NCBI RefSeq assembly: GCF_043290135.1
Contig: NC_134710.1
Location: forward strand, 284,831,276 to 284,895,275
Length of the DNA: 64,000 nucleotides
Direction of reading: 5' to 3'
Origin: Rhipicephalus microplus
Taxonomy: Eukaryota > Arthropoda > Arachnida > Ixodida > Ixodidae
Position numbers and translations under genes: made by a program. The notes under the pieces were generated by a model. That model had not been told where the DNA came from. It made no database searches and worked only from the letters and a program-made list of their open reading frames with translations. Position 1 is the first letter of the stretch; each line of letters starts with the position of its first letter. Positions 25,622-39,560 of this stretch are shown here, in pieces.

Positions 25622-25730
25622 TGTTATAGCGCACGTTAAAGAACCCAATTAAGGCGGGGTTCAAAATTTTTCGGGAGCTTTCCACTATACCGCCCTTCTT
25701 AATCATCAAGTGGTTCTGGCAGGTGAAAAC
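25622..25730 (+). mobile_element. Ruka-type SINE, 3' fragment
   Basis: GCGCACGTTAAAGAACCCAA, a decayed GGTCGAAATTT block and AATCATCAAGTGGTTCTGGC are readable. The head is missing. Confidence 0.65.
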
Positions 25731-26097
25731 ACTATTGTCTAATTTTTTCATCAACTTGTTGCATCGTGCACAATAACTATCACAGCATAAACAAAGACGT
25801 CATTGTTTATTTCATCTTCTTTCTCCTCTCCGCGGCGGCCGCCGAGCACGTGCCATCGCATAGCAGTCGGTAGCCACAACACAACTGTTCAAAAATTAAG
25901 TGAGCAAATGGGCAGAAGCCAAGCTAACGAATGGTAGGTAGCTATTATAGTGGTGTGTCGTGTGAAAAAATGTGTGCTATACAGCCCCCCTCCCCTCCCC
26001 CTCCCGTGTCGCAGCACGGCTTTTATCGACCAAGGCGGAAGAATAAGAAGGATCTGCGGTGACACATTATGCCCCTAATATAAGATTCAAAGCATGC

Positions 26098-26212
26098 CTC
26101 TTTGGTCACATTAAAAGACCCCATACGGTCGAAATTTCCGGAGCCCTTCACTACGGTGCCCCGCATAATCTTATGGTAGTTTTGAAACGTAAAACCCTGG
26201 ATAATATTAAGA
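26098..26212 (+). mobile_element. Ruka-type SINE, 3' fragment, ATATTAAG-tailed
   Basis: CGGTCGAAATTTCCGGAGCC, CACTACGGTGCCCCGCATAA and AACGTAAAACCCTGG precede an AATATTAAGA end. A second, full-length copy is inserted at this end. Confidence 0.75.
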
Positions 26213-26454
26213 CAGTTGCCCCGCTGTGGTGGTCTAGTGGCTAAGGTATTCGGCTGCTGACCCGCAGGTCGCGGGATCGAATCCCGGCTGTGGCGGCTGC
26301 ACTTCTGATGGAGGCGGAAATGTTGTAAGCCCGTGTGCTCAGATTTGGGGGCGCGTTAAAGAACCCCAGGTGGTCGAAATTTTTGGAGGTCTCCACTACG
26401 GCGTCTCTCATAATCATATGGTGGTTTGGCGACGTTAAACCCCACATATCAATC
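26213..26454 (+). mobile_element. Ruka SINE, full length
   Basis: The complete head (GGTGGTCTAGTGGCTAAGG and GGGATCGAATCCCGGCTG) and body run to CCCCACATATCAATCAAT. AATATTAAGA occurs on both sides (26203-26212 and 26455-26464), a 10-bp direct repeat that fits a target duplication made inside the tail of the older fragment. Confidence 0.93.
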
Positions 26455-26892
26455 AATATTAAGAGTCCTTCGTGCTAGTATTGTCCATGTTTCCCCCTGC
26501 AGAGTAAATCTTGCGCATGCGGACATTGGGCAAAGCCGGCGTGCCGTCATATGACTGATGTCATGGCACGTGACACGCTGGCCTAAAAAAGAAAACGTAA
26601 TCTAGGAGTTGTTGCAAAAGCCCGGAAACGCAGCCAACCCATGACGCAAGGCGGAAACACCCCGTGACGAAAATTCGGGGCGAATGGTGGAATGTCGTGG
26701 CGGGTGCTTACTATGGAAAACATGCCGTGATGAAGGTAAAACATGCCACACGTGTATCGGTCACGTAGGGGCTCGTATCATACTTCATCGCACTTTTAGT
26801 CACTTAGTGTTTCCTTTTTACGAGACCAGGGCTGGATATTGCCAGGTTTTGGCAGTGAAACTCTTTGTAGAAGTAATGATAATAGTCATATC

Positions 26893-26968
26893 TGAAGTTT
26901 TACGTGCCGAAACTACGATATGGTTATGAGGAACGTCGTTGTGAATGTCTCCGGAAATTTCGACTGAC
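26893..26968 (-). mobile_element. Ruka-type SINE, 3' fragment
   Basis: The reversed tail reads GAAGTTTTACGTGCCGAAAC, TACGATATGGTTATGAGGAA and CTCCGGAAATTTCGACTGAC. It breaks off in a short (GACT)n run. Confidence 0.7.
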
Positions 26969-28424
26969 TGACTGACTGACTAATGTCAAGAAAATATTTA
27001 GTGCCTTAATTGCTTGAACGTCATACTAGAAAAGTTGGCGTGCGTATGCACGCATTTGCTTGCGTTCGAAGGCCCTTTAGAACTTGCTATAGAGCAGTGA
27101 CTATAAGACACAATGAGTAAAAAAAAAAAGGGTAATAAACTTCGTTCAGTTTCTATAGATATTGATACACAAAATAGTCTTTGTAGCTAAAGTCTTACGC
27201 TTCGCCCGACAAAAATTCAGAGGAAAAAGACGAATCTAATAGTAACTTAATTTGAATGAATTGTAAGAAAAATTAGACATCGGTAAGTAGTTTTTTGTGA
27301 AACGAGTGTTTTAGTAGTTTTACGAGGGAAATGGTGCTTAACATAGTATGACGCTAATATATGTGCTGCATGGTTAAGAGCAAATTTATCAAATTTTGCT
27401 AACACGAAGAAGTTCGCATTTCCTAAATCGATGTTCTTAAGCCTCTGATGCAAAAGGTACAAAACAGTGTATGTTACACTAAAGCCGATACGCCAAAAAC
27501 CAACTTACGGCAGGAAACTTAGTGGAACGTCCATTCCGATTTTGACATGGTCTATGAAAATTTTAGTGGTGAGTGGTTGAGAAAACAAATCACGATTAAT
27601 TGCTACATTTTAACATTTTCACTCTAAATGATTTTAATGGGTTTTTTGTAGGCTGAACCTTTAATGCTGAATAAGTCAGAATAAGTAATTTTACTTGATA
27701 TGGTACTGTGTGTGGACATTCAAAGCGATAGGGTTGTTACTGCAGCCCTCCCCAGTATTTCTTCCGAGTTCCTGTAATACCAGAGCTAGTCAGTGTCGAA
27801 GATACATGCATCTTAGATACCATCCTAAATACTATTTGGGTATCTTGTATCACTATCGCAATGCGTCTCGGAAGACGAGTATCTGTCTGTATTCACGATA
27901 CAATCAATAATGTATCTTGCATCTCAAGATACAAGATAATGCTAACGCAACATTATTGCGCCAAGCAATAGCTGATTGAACTCCGCCACTCAAGCTGGCG
28001 CTGATTCTATACTGCCGCCTGAATTGAACTAAGTGCAGTAACATTTTTCATCCTTCAAACAGTTAAGGCTGTTTCCCTTTTAGCGAGACAGAGCAACTTG
28101 ACAGCGCTCGAGCAGTCTCGACAGAAACAAGTGCGCGAACTTAGGGCGTGCTTGCCCTACGTACGTTTAGTTGCCTCGATTTTTTTCCCTTTATAGTTGT
28201 GTAGGTGACATAACACTCACCCATATCCACTCACTAGCACCGCGTACCACTATGTGTGCGGCGATGATCGTACCAGTTTTGATACTGCTTTCTTGCGTGG
28301 TGCTTCGTTACAAAATCCAAAGCACGGGTTGCTTTGCATCTCCTGGATTTCACACATCAGATTTTTGAAGGATCGTGTGGATGAGGTGATTCACCCCATC
28401 CTTATCTCTCTACTCATTGCACTC
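26969..28424. other. Mostly unrecognised; GATAC-rich patch at 27,790-27,945
   Basis: At 27,790-27,945 the words GATAC, GTATC and AAGATAC recur on both strands in a degenerate series. This is similar in style to the ACTCA-rich element at 24.6 kb and may be another small repeat family. The rest is unremarkable. Confidence 0.4.
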
Positions 28425-29420
28425 TCATGGTTCTGCTCCGCGGTTACTAAGAGTCCTGAGTGTACACATTCCTTTACAGCTTCTGGTCTCTCCACCTATC
28501 GCAACGTGCTGTTTTCTGCCGAGACTGTTGCACATTACTTTGGTTTTGTGCATATTAGGTTTCAGACCTACTTTTCTGCTTCCCGTGTTCAGTTCAGTAA
28601 TCATGAAATGTAATTCATCCCCTGAGTTACTCATCAAGGCAATATCATTAGCAATGTCATCAGGAAATCGCCAAATCGCAGGCTGCTAAGATACTTTTCA
28701 TTAGCTCTTATCTCTAACTCTTACTAATCTAAAGCGCCCTGAAAACCTCCTGTAAACACGCTCTGAATAGCATTGCAGAGATAGTTTCACCCGGCCTTAC
28801 GCTCTTTTTCATTGGAATGCTGTCGCGTTCATAATAGAGAACTATGATGCTGTGCATCCCCTGTAGATTTCTTCCAGTATTTTTATGTACGGATCGTTGA
28901 TGCAATGATTTCCTAGTGCCTGCATTATACTGCTGATGTCTTGGCTGACTCATACGCCTTCTCGTAATCTATGAAAGCTATGTATAGGGGTTGGCTGTAT
29001 TCCATACAGTTTTCTATTACCCGAATGATAGTATTATTATAGTCTATTTTGGAGTAGCCTGTACGAAATTCTCCTTGATTCTTTGGTTGATTGAACTCTA
29101 ATATCGCCTTAATTCTATTAGCTATTATTTTTGGAAGCATTTTGTAGAGAACGAATAGTAAGCAGATCGTGCTGTAAATTTTCAAGTCTCCTTTCTTTAC
29201 GAATTGAAATGATGTTGGCGTTCTTCCAAGATTCTTGTACCCTTCCCGTCAAGAGACACCTCGTGTATGAGGTGGTCAGCTTTTCAAACACAATTTCTCC
29301 GCCATCTTTCAGCACGTCCGTTGTCACCTTATTTTCACCAGCGGTTTTGCCTCGTGTATTCCTTCTAGAGCATTCTTTATTTCCCCTATCGTCACTGGTA
29401 GGATGTAACCATGCTGGGCA
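28425..29420 (-). pseudogene. RTE-type LINE reverse transcriptase, frameshifted
   Basis: Reading on the minus strand from about 29,420, pieces of an RTE reverse transcriptase appear in order. They are GKTAGENKVTTDVLK (palm start), ESWKNANIISIRKE, LLFVLYKMLPKIIANRIKAI, NQPKNQGEFRTGYS, YIAFIDYEKAYES, KKSVRPGETISAMLFRACLQ, NEKYLSSLRFGDF and SRKVGLKPNMHKTKVM. RTE proteins normally have a F/YADD box; here it reads FGDF and is followed by a frameshift, so the catalytic pair is lost. At least three frame changes separate the pieces. The endonuclease domain expected upstream is not seen. It is an old, dead copy. Confidence 0.88.
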
Positions 29421-29439
29421 TACTCAAGCTGACTATTTA

Positions 29440-29600
29440 TTCATCTCTTTCTTACTGTTATTTTTTCTCTATCTCTTTAATTTCTGTCATTTCCCTCTCT
29501 CCCCCCAGTGTTGGGTAGCCAACCAAGCCAAAGCTTGGTTAACCTCCTTGCCTTTTTTCTCCATTTCCATAGCTCTCTCTTTAAGCAAAATTCTAGCCGG
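29440..29600 (+). mobile_element. 3' UTR tail of an I/Jockey-like LINE
   Basis: A pyrimidine-rich run leads to CCCCCAGTGTTGGGTAGCC, then the hairpin AACCAAGC-CAAA-GCTTGGTT (29521-29540) and AACCTCCTTGCC. The layout matches the LINE tails at 10.8, 16.3, 47.1 and 57.4 kb. No coding part is present. Confidence 0.6.
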
Positions 29601-29733
29601 AAGAGCCATCTTTATATAGAATCTCCGACCAAATTCAACGAACTTTTTGCTTTAAGCGCTTCTTGACGTTTGCTTTTACCCAGACCATGGGTTAAATCGC
29701 CACTTCAGTGGCGGCGTTGGAGCTTAATAAGGA

Positions 29734-29824
29734 AAGTTTCTTGTGCTCAAATTTAAGTGCACGCTAATATATTTTAGAGGTGCCAATTGCTGCGTGCCTC
29801 ATAATCATATTGTGGCTCTGACGG
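29734..29824 (+). mobile_element. Ruka-type SINE, weak fragment
   Basis: TTGTGCTCAAATTTAAGTGC, ACGCTAAT and CTCATAATCATATTGTGGCT match the SINE body in order, with decay between them. Confidence 0.45.
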
Positions 29825-30168
29825 GTGGACGCATCACGAAGAATTTTTTTGTTTGTTTTGGCACTTTTGTTGTAATAACAACGCTGACATCATCATTAGC
29901 TGGCGTTTTCTCTTCATAGTAATAAGGGCGCTCGTGTTGTCCTCTTTTGCCTTCCGTACCTCGACTTTGTCTGTTTCTTCTAGCACATTCGTGCTCGCGC
30001 TGCAGCCCTTATTACTATGAATTCAAACCAACTAGCCCAAATCGCCATTCTTCTTCAACGTTTTCTCTTGCAAAAAATATTTCAGCGTAAACATTTTTTC
30101 AAATACATGTTTGTGTGTGGAAAAGAACAGACCAGAGATTTGTTCTACTTAACTCCTCTGCGCTATAA
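29825..30168. other. Unrecognised sequence
   Basis: Nothing recognised. Confidence 0.4.
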
Positions 30169-30405
30169 GGAATAATTCGCGCTGCATGGGTGACAAGTTG
30201 GACAATTCACTGTTACAAATCGCACGAAAGCCAAGCTGTATGCGGCGTTGTCATACAGGACGACCCGCAATATGTCGAGGCAGCGTATCATCAAGGGACT
30301 AAAGCAGATTTTATTGAGATGGGTGCAAGCAGAAAGGCAGGAAAAAAATTCTATGAATTTGACACATTGCAGGAATGGGTTTCATGCAAAGCAGTGCGCA
30401 AGTAA
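30169..30405 (+). CDS. Unrecognised 78-codon open frame
   Basis: The frame is open from 30169 to TAA at 30403-30405, with no ATG in frame near its start. It reads GIIRAAWVTSWTIHCYKSHE, then QAVCGVVIQDDPQYVEAAYH and on to WVSCKAVRK. The composition looks like a soluble globular protein, with balanced charges and four cysteines. It could be an exon or an eroded element ORF. I know no match and see no strong acceptor. Confidence 0.18.
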   Translation, partial: GIIRAAWVTSWTIHCYKSHESQAVCGVVIQDDPQYVEAAYHQGTKADFIEMGASRKAGKKFYEFDTLQEWVSCKAVRK

Positions 30406-30839
30406 TTGTCTAACTCCATTTCTGGGGGGCTTTGAGCTAAGCATTGCAAAGTATAGATCGACCTGTTTTTGTAGGTGTAGTAGTTGCGTGAACATCGTTG
30501 GCTTACCAGTAATGTCAACTACAAGGGCGTTAGAAGGGTAACTTATGGTATTACCTTACGTCAGTACTTACGATAGAGCAGACGTCAGTATTATCCAAAC
30601 GAAGTGCACTTTACTGGGCAATAATGTAGATATCATGCTTGATATTCGCTAGAGTATTTCTCCAGGTCTGGCAACGTGGAGTCAATGCTGGAACCGTAAT
30701 TGACAATAAGCAGACATGACACCTTTGTCTTAGAAGTACAGATGTAAGGTTCATGACTTTGTTATAAATCTACATAGCGAGCCCAGCAACCACAATGGAC
30801 GTTGCACCGACCTTGTGCCTTTTTATCAAAGCAGTTTCA
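30406..30839. other. Unrecognised sequence
   Basis: Nothing recognised. Confidence 0.4.
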
Positions 30840-31130
30840 TGACCTGTCGTGGCTCAGTGGTAGCATGCCAGACTGTCATGCAGAGTACTTGAGTTCAATT
30901 CATGCTGGCATGCATGTTGATTTTCGTCTTTTTTTTCATTGGTCGACTCAATGCTGCTTATGTCAGTTTTTCATACCTATCGTGCATTTACATTACCTAT
31001 GTCGGCTGTCGTTGTTCTTTGGTAGATATAAAATGTGAAGGGCCTGTGGCGCATACCCACATGCCATGTCCCACTGTGCACGGACATACATGTCTTGAAG
31101 AAAGTGTTAGATGACATTCGCGGCAGGGTT
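30840..31130 (+). mobile_element. Possible tRNA-derived SINE
   Basis: GTGGCTCAGTGGTAGCATG resembles a tRNA A box, and GAGTTCAATTC, 47 bp later, a B box. The spacing is that of a tRNA. The following ~220 bp does not match SINE-C closely, so this may be a separate family. Confidence 0.4.
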
Positions 31131-31189
31131 TTCGTGTTTTACCTGTGATGACGAAACAGTAACATTCGTCCAACACTATTATCCTCCCA

Positions 31190-31285
31190 TACTACCTCGA
31201 GCTATGCCAGGTTAAGGAGACGATCCCGATAGCACCCAGATGCAGGCGGGTAGTTAGATAGATACATAGATAGAAACATTCAAAG
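31190..31285 (+). mobile_element. Possible element end with a (TAGA)n-like tail
   Basis: GGTTAAGGAGACGATCCCGA followed by GCGGGTAGTTAGATAGATAC looks like a retroelement 3' end with a tetranucleotide tail. The assignment is from memory of similar tick sequence. Confidence 0.3.
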
Positions 31286-32939
31286 TATTCTTGGTTTTTT
31301 GATAAATACTTCGCATTTATTATCTGTTTATAAATTTTAAGCTTGTATCTCTCCTTCTCCCACTCCAGCATGTATGAAGTGACCCAAGACTAAAAGACGC
31401 TAGTGCTATTATGCGTGCACGAAGCCGATGTAATATTTAAAGGTCTTATGTTCTGGTTAATTGTTGTATGAAGTCACACGTTGTTGCTGAAAATTTTGTG
31501 CTATGTGAGCCTGAAAGTACGATCACACATGCGAAGACGTGGCAGTCGGCATTTTTGTCGTGATGTACAGGACCAGCGGCTAATGCGTGGGCCTCCTCAG
31601 TTCGAGCTAATTAATGAGTGACCAGAGCAGCAGTATCGTTACAATGGCAGGGGAAAGCTGGAACCTTGCGTACTTAGGTGTACGTGAAGTGCTGCTTAAG
31701 GAAGTCACAGTGATTAAAAAATTATGTTGGAGTACCCGAGTTTGCTCATCACAGTGAGGCGGTTGTTGCGCATGAGACGTCCAGGCTTTAATTCTTTTTG
31801 TTGTTGTAGAGTTTGGTATACCAATACGTCAATTCGCAAACATATTCTACGCGATAAATAGAGATGGACAAAGAGGAATGATGGTTCCGGCAAGAAGAGA
31901 CAGAAAGCTTCGCAGTGAACGAAGCGAGTGAGGCAGGTTTAGGTGCAGCGACTACGCTTTTCTCTGTAACCATCTGTGCGTGGAACGAGTTAATGGGAAA
32001 GCTTGCTTATAAAAATTGGCTATATTCAGATTAAGAATATGTGCTACATATTTCCAGTTTGATAGTGGGCAACATGATGTCCATTAGAGACAGAAAGATA
32101 GAAAGGGATAGTATTTTTAATGACTTATGCAAAGGTTTGCCCGGTAGCACTACTAGCCTGCTTTTGGATATGATAAGAAAAAGTCTGAAATAGGCACAAC
32201 GCAAGGAATGTAAAAAAAAAACAAAACATGTACAAACTGCTGAGTGCTAAATCTGCCAGTTCGTTAAGCGTCATCTGGGGTCGGCATCAGCCAAAAGGCC
32301 AAGAAAGTGTCTTAACCCAAGAGATAGTCTTCGTCAAATGTTCCGTGTGGACGTTGCGGCTCCTCGAAGAGTAAATAGCGTGCAAGCATAGGTTGAACGG
32401 TCTTCGTCTTCCCTAGTGCTGCGCGTAGGGAACTCAACAACTTTACATGCTTCATTCTGCATAAAAAAGGTTGGTTTTCAGGACAATCTTGACTTCGTCC
32501 AACAAGATGAGCGCTGGAAGCGCCTGTGAAGGTTTATAAACCATAAGCGCGGGCCTGAGGGCAAGATTTTGTGGCAAGCCATTTCAAGGGATGCAGTTAA
32601 CGAGTACAAATGCTTTACAGCGGGCCCGTAGATAGAGTACATAGAGATTATTGCATTATTGATAATTCTTTCAGTCAACTGTTTCATCAACGGCTGTCAG
32701 ATGCTACGCCAGCAGCAATCGCTGTCGGCAATGGCGGCTGCATGCCTTATACATACAAATTTATCGTGCATTTGCGTGCGTTAAATTCAGGATAACCCAG
32801 TACTATTTCTTTTTTTCTTTTTCTTGATTTTGATCAATGTAGGAAAGCCAGTCTGCTGGACTTACACCTAATTTAATAAATTACTTACGGTGCATGTAAA
32901 GCAATCCCCACGTATTAGCTGTTCATAAATATCGCCCAG
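31286..32939. other. Unrecognised AT-rich sequence
   Basis: No hallmark is seen. Confidence 0.4.
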
Positions 32940-33540
32940 CGTTCGCGCCTCGAGCGTATCGATTGCGTACGAATGCAACCGTTGGGTACGTGCTCGATAC
33001 CGGCACGTGGCCTGTTCGCGCTTGCGTACTGCCGTGCTTGTGTACTATGCGAGGGGAAGCAGTGTGTTGTCGGCCAACCTTGGACATTCCTCGATCTGCT
33101 GCAGCAGGGGCCCTCGGCGACGCTTCCACGATGCGTGTGTCTGCGAGTGCGTGTGTGTGGCATGGCGCGGCTCACCGTTGCGCCCTCTCAGTTTTGGGGG
33201 CTCTCCTATTGCCGACCGCAACACGCACGCGAGCGCGGATGACGTTTGAAAAGGAAACCTGTCGGCGCGGGCCCAAACTTTTCTCCCGCGACGATGTTCG
33301 GCGGGTCCGCCGCTCCTTGTCGGGCTGCCACGTTGGCATAACGAGGTTGAGGCTTGGCTCGGGGTTCATTGTCCTGTCGCGTTACGTATCTGCTCGCGCA
33401 GGCTCGATCGTGAAGGGGATCCATCGAATGAGCGCGTATGGCTCTATAGCATGTCGTAGACGGGCCGCTCTTACGATGTGTGGGAATAACGAAGCCCTCC
33501 CAGCGGCTATCCGCCAGTGCACGAGTGCGTCTTTATAGCG
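32940..33540. other. CpG-rich block with a 191-codon open frame
   Basis: The block is dense in CG dinucleotides, and several phases are open at once on both strands. The longest, at 32963-33538 on the plus strand, is Ala-, Arg- and Cys-rich without a recognisable domain. I read it as composition rather than a gene, but an unmethylated promoter region is possible. Confidence 0.45.
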
Positions 33541-36988
<3,448 letters not shown>

Positions 36989-37100
36989 ATCGAAGAAAGA
37001 AAAAAAGAAAGAAAGAAAAGAAGCAGGGAAAGAAGGAAGGAAAGAGAAAGAAAGAAAATAAGAAACAAAGAAAGATAAGAAGAAAGAAAGGAAGAAGTAA
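36989..37100. repeat. Degenerate (GAAA)n purine tract
   Basis: GAAA and GGAA units with interruptions, purines on the plus strand. Confidence 0.9.
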
Positions 37101-37104
37101 CAAT

Positions 37105-37320
37105 AGAAGGTAGCATGGTCGAGTGGACATCAGCGTTTGTACTCAGAGGAGCCCGTTTCGAGTCGTCCATGCGTAAATTCCGCTTTCGCGTCTTCTTTCT
37201 TTTGTCCACATTTACCCTGAAAGCAAGTCACGTCACTTGCTGTGTCCCTATAATCAGTCAACTTAGGACGCCAGAGAGCCAGCCGAGTTGACCTCTCTCT
37301 GACTTGGGCACGCTGGCGTG
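37105..37320 (+). mobile_element. Possible SINE with a serine-type tRNA-like head
   Basis: GTAGCATGGTCGAGTGGACA resembles the A-box side of a serine-type tRNA, and TTTCGAGTCGTCC the B-box side. It is followed by a pyrimidine stretch and GAAAGCAAGTCACGTCACTT. The purine tract just upstream would be the tail of another element or a coincidence. Confidence 0.4.
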
Positions 37321-38302
37321 CTAATGCAGAATGTATATTATAATATCCTCGAAATTTCAGTTACAGTGACCCAGATGTTGCTGGACACAACAGCATCCGA
37401 TTATATACCATGCTTCTGCTGCGCGTTAAGGAAGTATATTAGGTTAGAGCCTATCCGAAACCCTCGAATATATATACCTCATGAATCAATAATCTTACTT
37501 GACACGTAAATACGAATGACAAGTTGGTGCGCCATGACACTGACGCAGCACAAAAATACGCATTCTGCCGGCATAAAGACCATGCCGAATAGAAGCACTA
37601 GATTTAGACGAAGCGCGGAAAAAGCAATCACATACACACAGAGAGAAGATGAAAACAATTTTTTTTTCTGTTCGTGATCATTCACCCCGGCTATTATAGC
37701 TCATGCGCGTTACTCTATATCAGAAGGGCCTTTGAACCTTAAAGCAACAGTCGCCGTCCAGCGCTTGAGTTTGCGTGTTCTCTATCTCTGTGGGTAGATG
37801 TGTTTTGTGTGCGGCTTGATCAATAATCCTACTTACGTACTCCATTACTTACATACTGCAGAGGTCATGAAGTCACCAGTTCTGAGCATACATCCTCGAT
37901 TTTTGCGTTCCAAATTTTCCTTCTCGTTATTTATCAGGTCTGCCTAACAAGGACGTGTCAAGGTGTTTTAACTGTTATAATAAGTTGCGCATGTAACTGA
38001 TCGAATAAAAGAAGAACTTGGAGTATACGCTTGAGCTTGCTTTAAGAGTAAAACGCGGCCCCGTTCGCATCGCCTTCTCAATCGCACGCTTTGCCTTCAT
38101 TCTCGGTAGACACATCAACCGTGTCGCATGGAAAAGAGCGTCTGTGCGCATAAAATTGACCGTTAAAGCATTAAAGCAAATCATTGCTTTAATGCTCTCG
38201 ATCGCGTTAAACATTTTATGGGTTTACAGTACAAACATGCTCCTTAAAGATGCTTTCATTGCTAGTTACTACTCCGGCATTGGTTGACTGTAATAAAAAT
38301 GC
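37321..38302. other. Unrecognised sequence with a perfect 13-bp hairpin
   Basis: AGCATTAAAGCAA (38167-38179) pairs fully with TTGCTTTAATGCT (38184-38196) across a 4-nt loop. No gene is recognised. Confidence 0.5.
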
Positions 38303-39240
38303 ATGCAGCGTGTTTTAGTTAAAAGCTCCCACTTTGAATATGTGACTGTTACTCTGGGAGTGCCCAGGGATAATTTTTGGGCCTCGGCCGTTTATAGAGT
38401 ATACATCAATGATGTTGCTCAGGATGTTTCATGCAAAGTGCGGATGTATGCACCTATTGTGCAATTTACTATGGCATCACATTTGTGGCTGACCACGTTT
38501 ACTTGCAACGCAATTCAGATAAAGGAATGCACCGGCGTGTTAGGTGGCGTATGTGTCAACCCTTGTCAATGCGTCTCCTTCACTCATGAACCCGATTCAC
38601 ACCTGTTTGATTACACCTTAGACACCGTCCAGCTAACGCGAGTGACTGGGTACAAACACTTCGGTGTTTATTTTTGATTGAATCTTACTTGGACTAAGCA
38701 CATTGAGTTTGTTAGAGCGAGATCCTGTAGAATGTTAAATTTTGATAAATGAAGCTTACATTTAGCTCCTACCAAAATCACAGAAAAACTTTATTTTTTG
38801 AACGCCAGAGATATATTAGAGCACGCCTGTGTGTCTTGGGAACCACAAAGTAAACCTATCTAATATAGTCGAGGGTGTACAAAACTGTGGTGCCTGTTTT
38901 GTCAGTTGTAACTATGACTTCACGTTTAGTGCCGCTGCACTATAAGACTAGGTTGGGGTGGGTATCACTAAGTACACAAAGAAAAAAAAAACATTATATG
39001 AGAAATGCTTATCAAAGTTTTTCAAGGCTTGGTTAAAATGGATAAATATTCTTACCCTTTACCGCCACATTTCTTATCGCATAAAAGTGACAACTCTCTA
39101 AAGAGAAGAGAAAGTTATTGCCGAACATACTGCTATCAACACTCGTTTTTTCCACACACAATCTTCGAGTGGAATGAGCTTTCACTGGACGTTGTGGACT
39201 GTCGCATTGAAACATTGTTCATAGACATAGTGTTACATTT
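38303..39240 (+). pseudogene. CR1/L2-like LINE reverse transcriptase, C-terminal part
   Basis: Motifs occur in the normal order: VTLGVPRDNFWAS (from GVPQGSVLGP), YRVYINDV, KVRMYAPI where the catalytic F/YADD should be, and YKHFGVYF. After a stop they continue LNLTWTKHIEFV, RMLNFDK, LAPTKI, ILEHACVSWEPQ, SFFPHTIFEWNEL and DIVLHL. The aspartate pair is replaced by PI and several stops occur, so it is inactive. The finger and endonuclease domains are absent, meaning truncation at about 38,300. Confidence 0.88.
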
Positions 39241-39246
39241 AGAGCA

Positions 39247-39398
39247 TATTGATATGTGGGGTTTAACGACCCAAAACCACCATATAATTATGGGAGACAC
39301 CGTAGTGGAGGGATCCGGAAATGTTAACCATATAGGGGTTCTTTAACGTGCAGCCAAATCTGAGCACATGGGCTTACAAAAGTTTCGCCTCCATCAAA
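39247..39398 (-). mobile_element. Ruka SINE, headless, inside the LINE 3' UTR
   Basis: The reversed body is clear (TTGATATGTGGGGTTTAACG, CCAAAACCACCATATAATTA, GCAGCCAAATCTGAGCACAT), ending at the CGCCTCCATC block. GTTACATTT lies on each side (39232-39240 and 39409-39417), a likely 9-bp target duplication. Confidence 0.88.
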
Positions 39399-39408
39399 TA
39401 CATTCAAA

Positions 39409-39560
39409 GTTACATTTGTTTTTCCGTTTTTTGTATATGTTGTTTTCATGTTTATTATTTTTATGTTAGCACAACTTATCCTGTGTCCCCCCCCCCCCCC
39501 CCCGTGCAGTAATGCCTTCAGGCGCTGCAGGTCATTTGAATCAATAAAAATAAATAGTAA
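39409..39560 (+). mobile_element. 3' UTR and tail of the CR1/L2-like LINE, after the Ruka insertion
   Basis: It resumes with GTTACATTTG and holds a C run (39487-39503), GTAATGCCTTCAGGCGCTGC and an AATAAA-rich end. This is what a CR1/L2-like element of this type carries after its coding region. Confidence 0.65.

Noticed and set aside
26241..26456. A 71-codon frame starting MIDMWGLTSPNHH, with similar frames at 21647, 46462, 49814 and 57092
   Set aside because: All lie inside Ruka SINE copies read on the reverse strand; the similarity between them is that of the repeat and not of a gene family.
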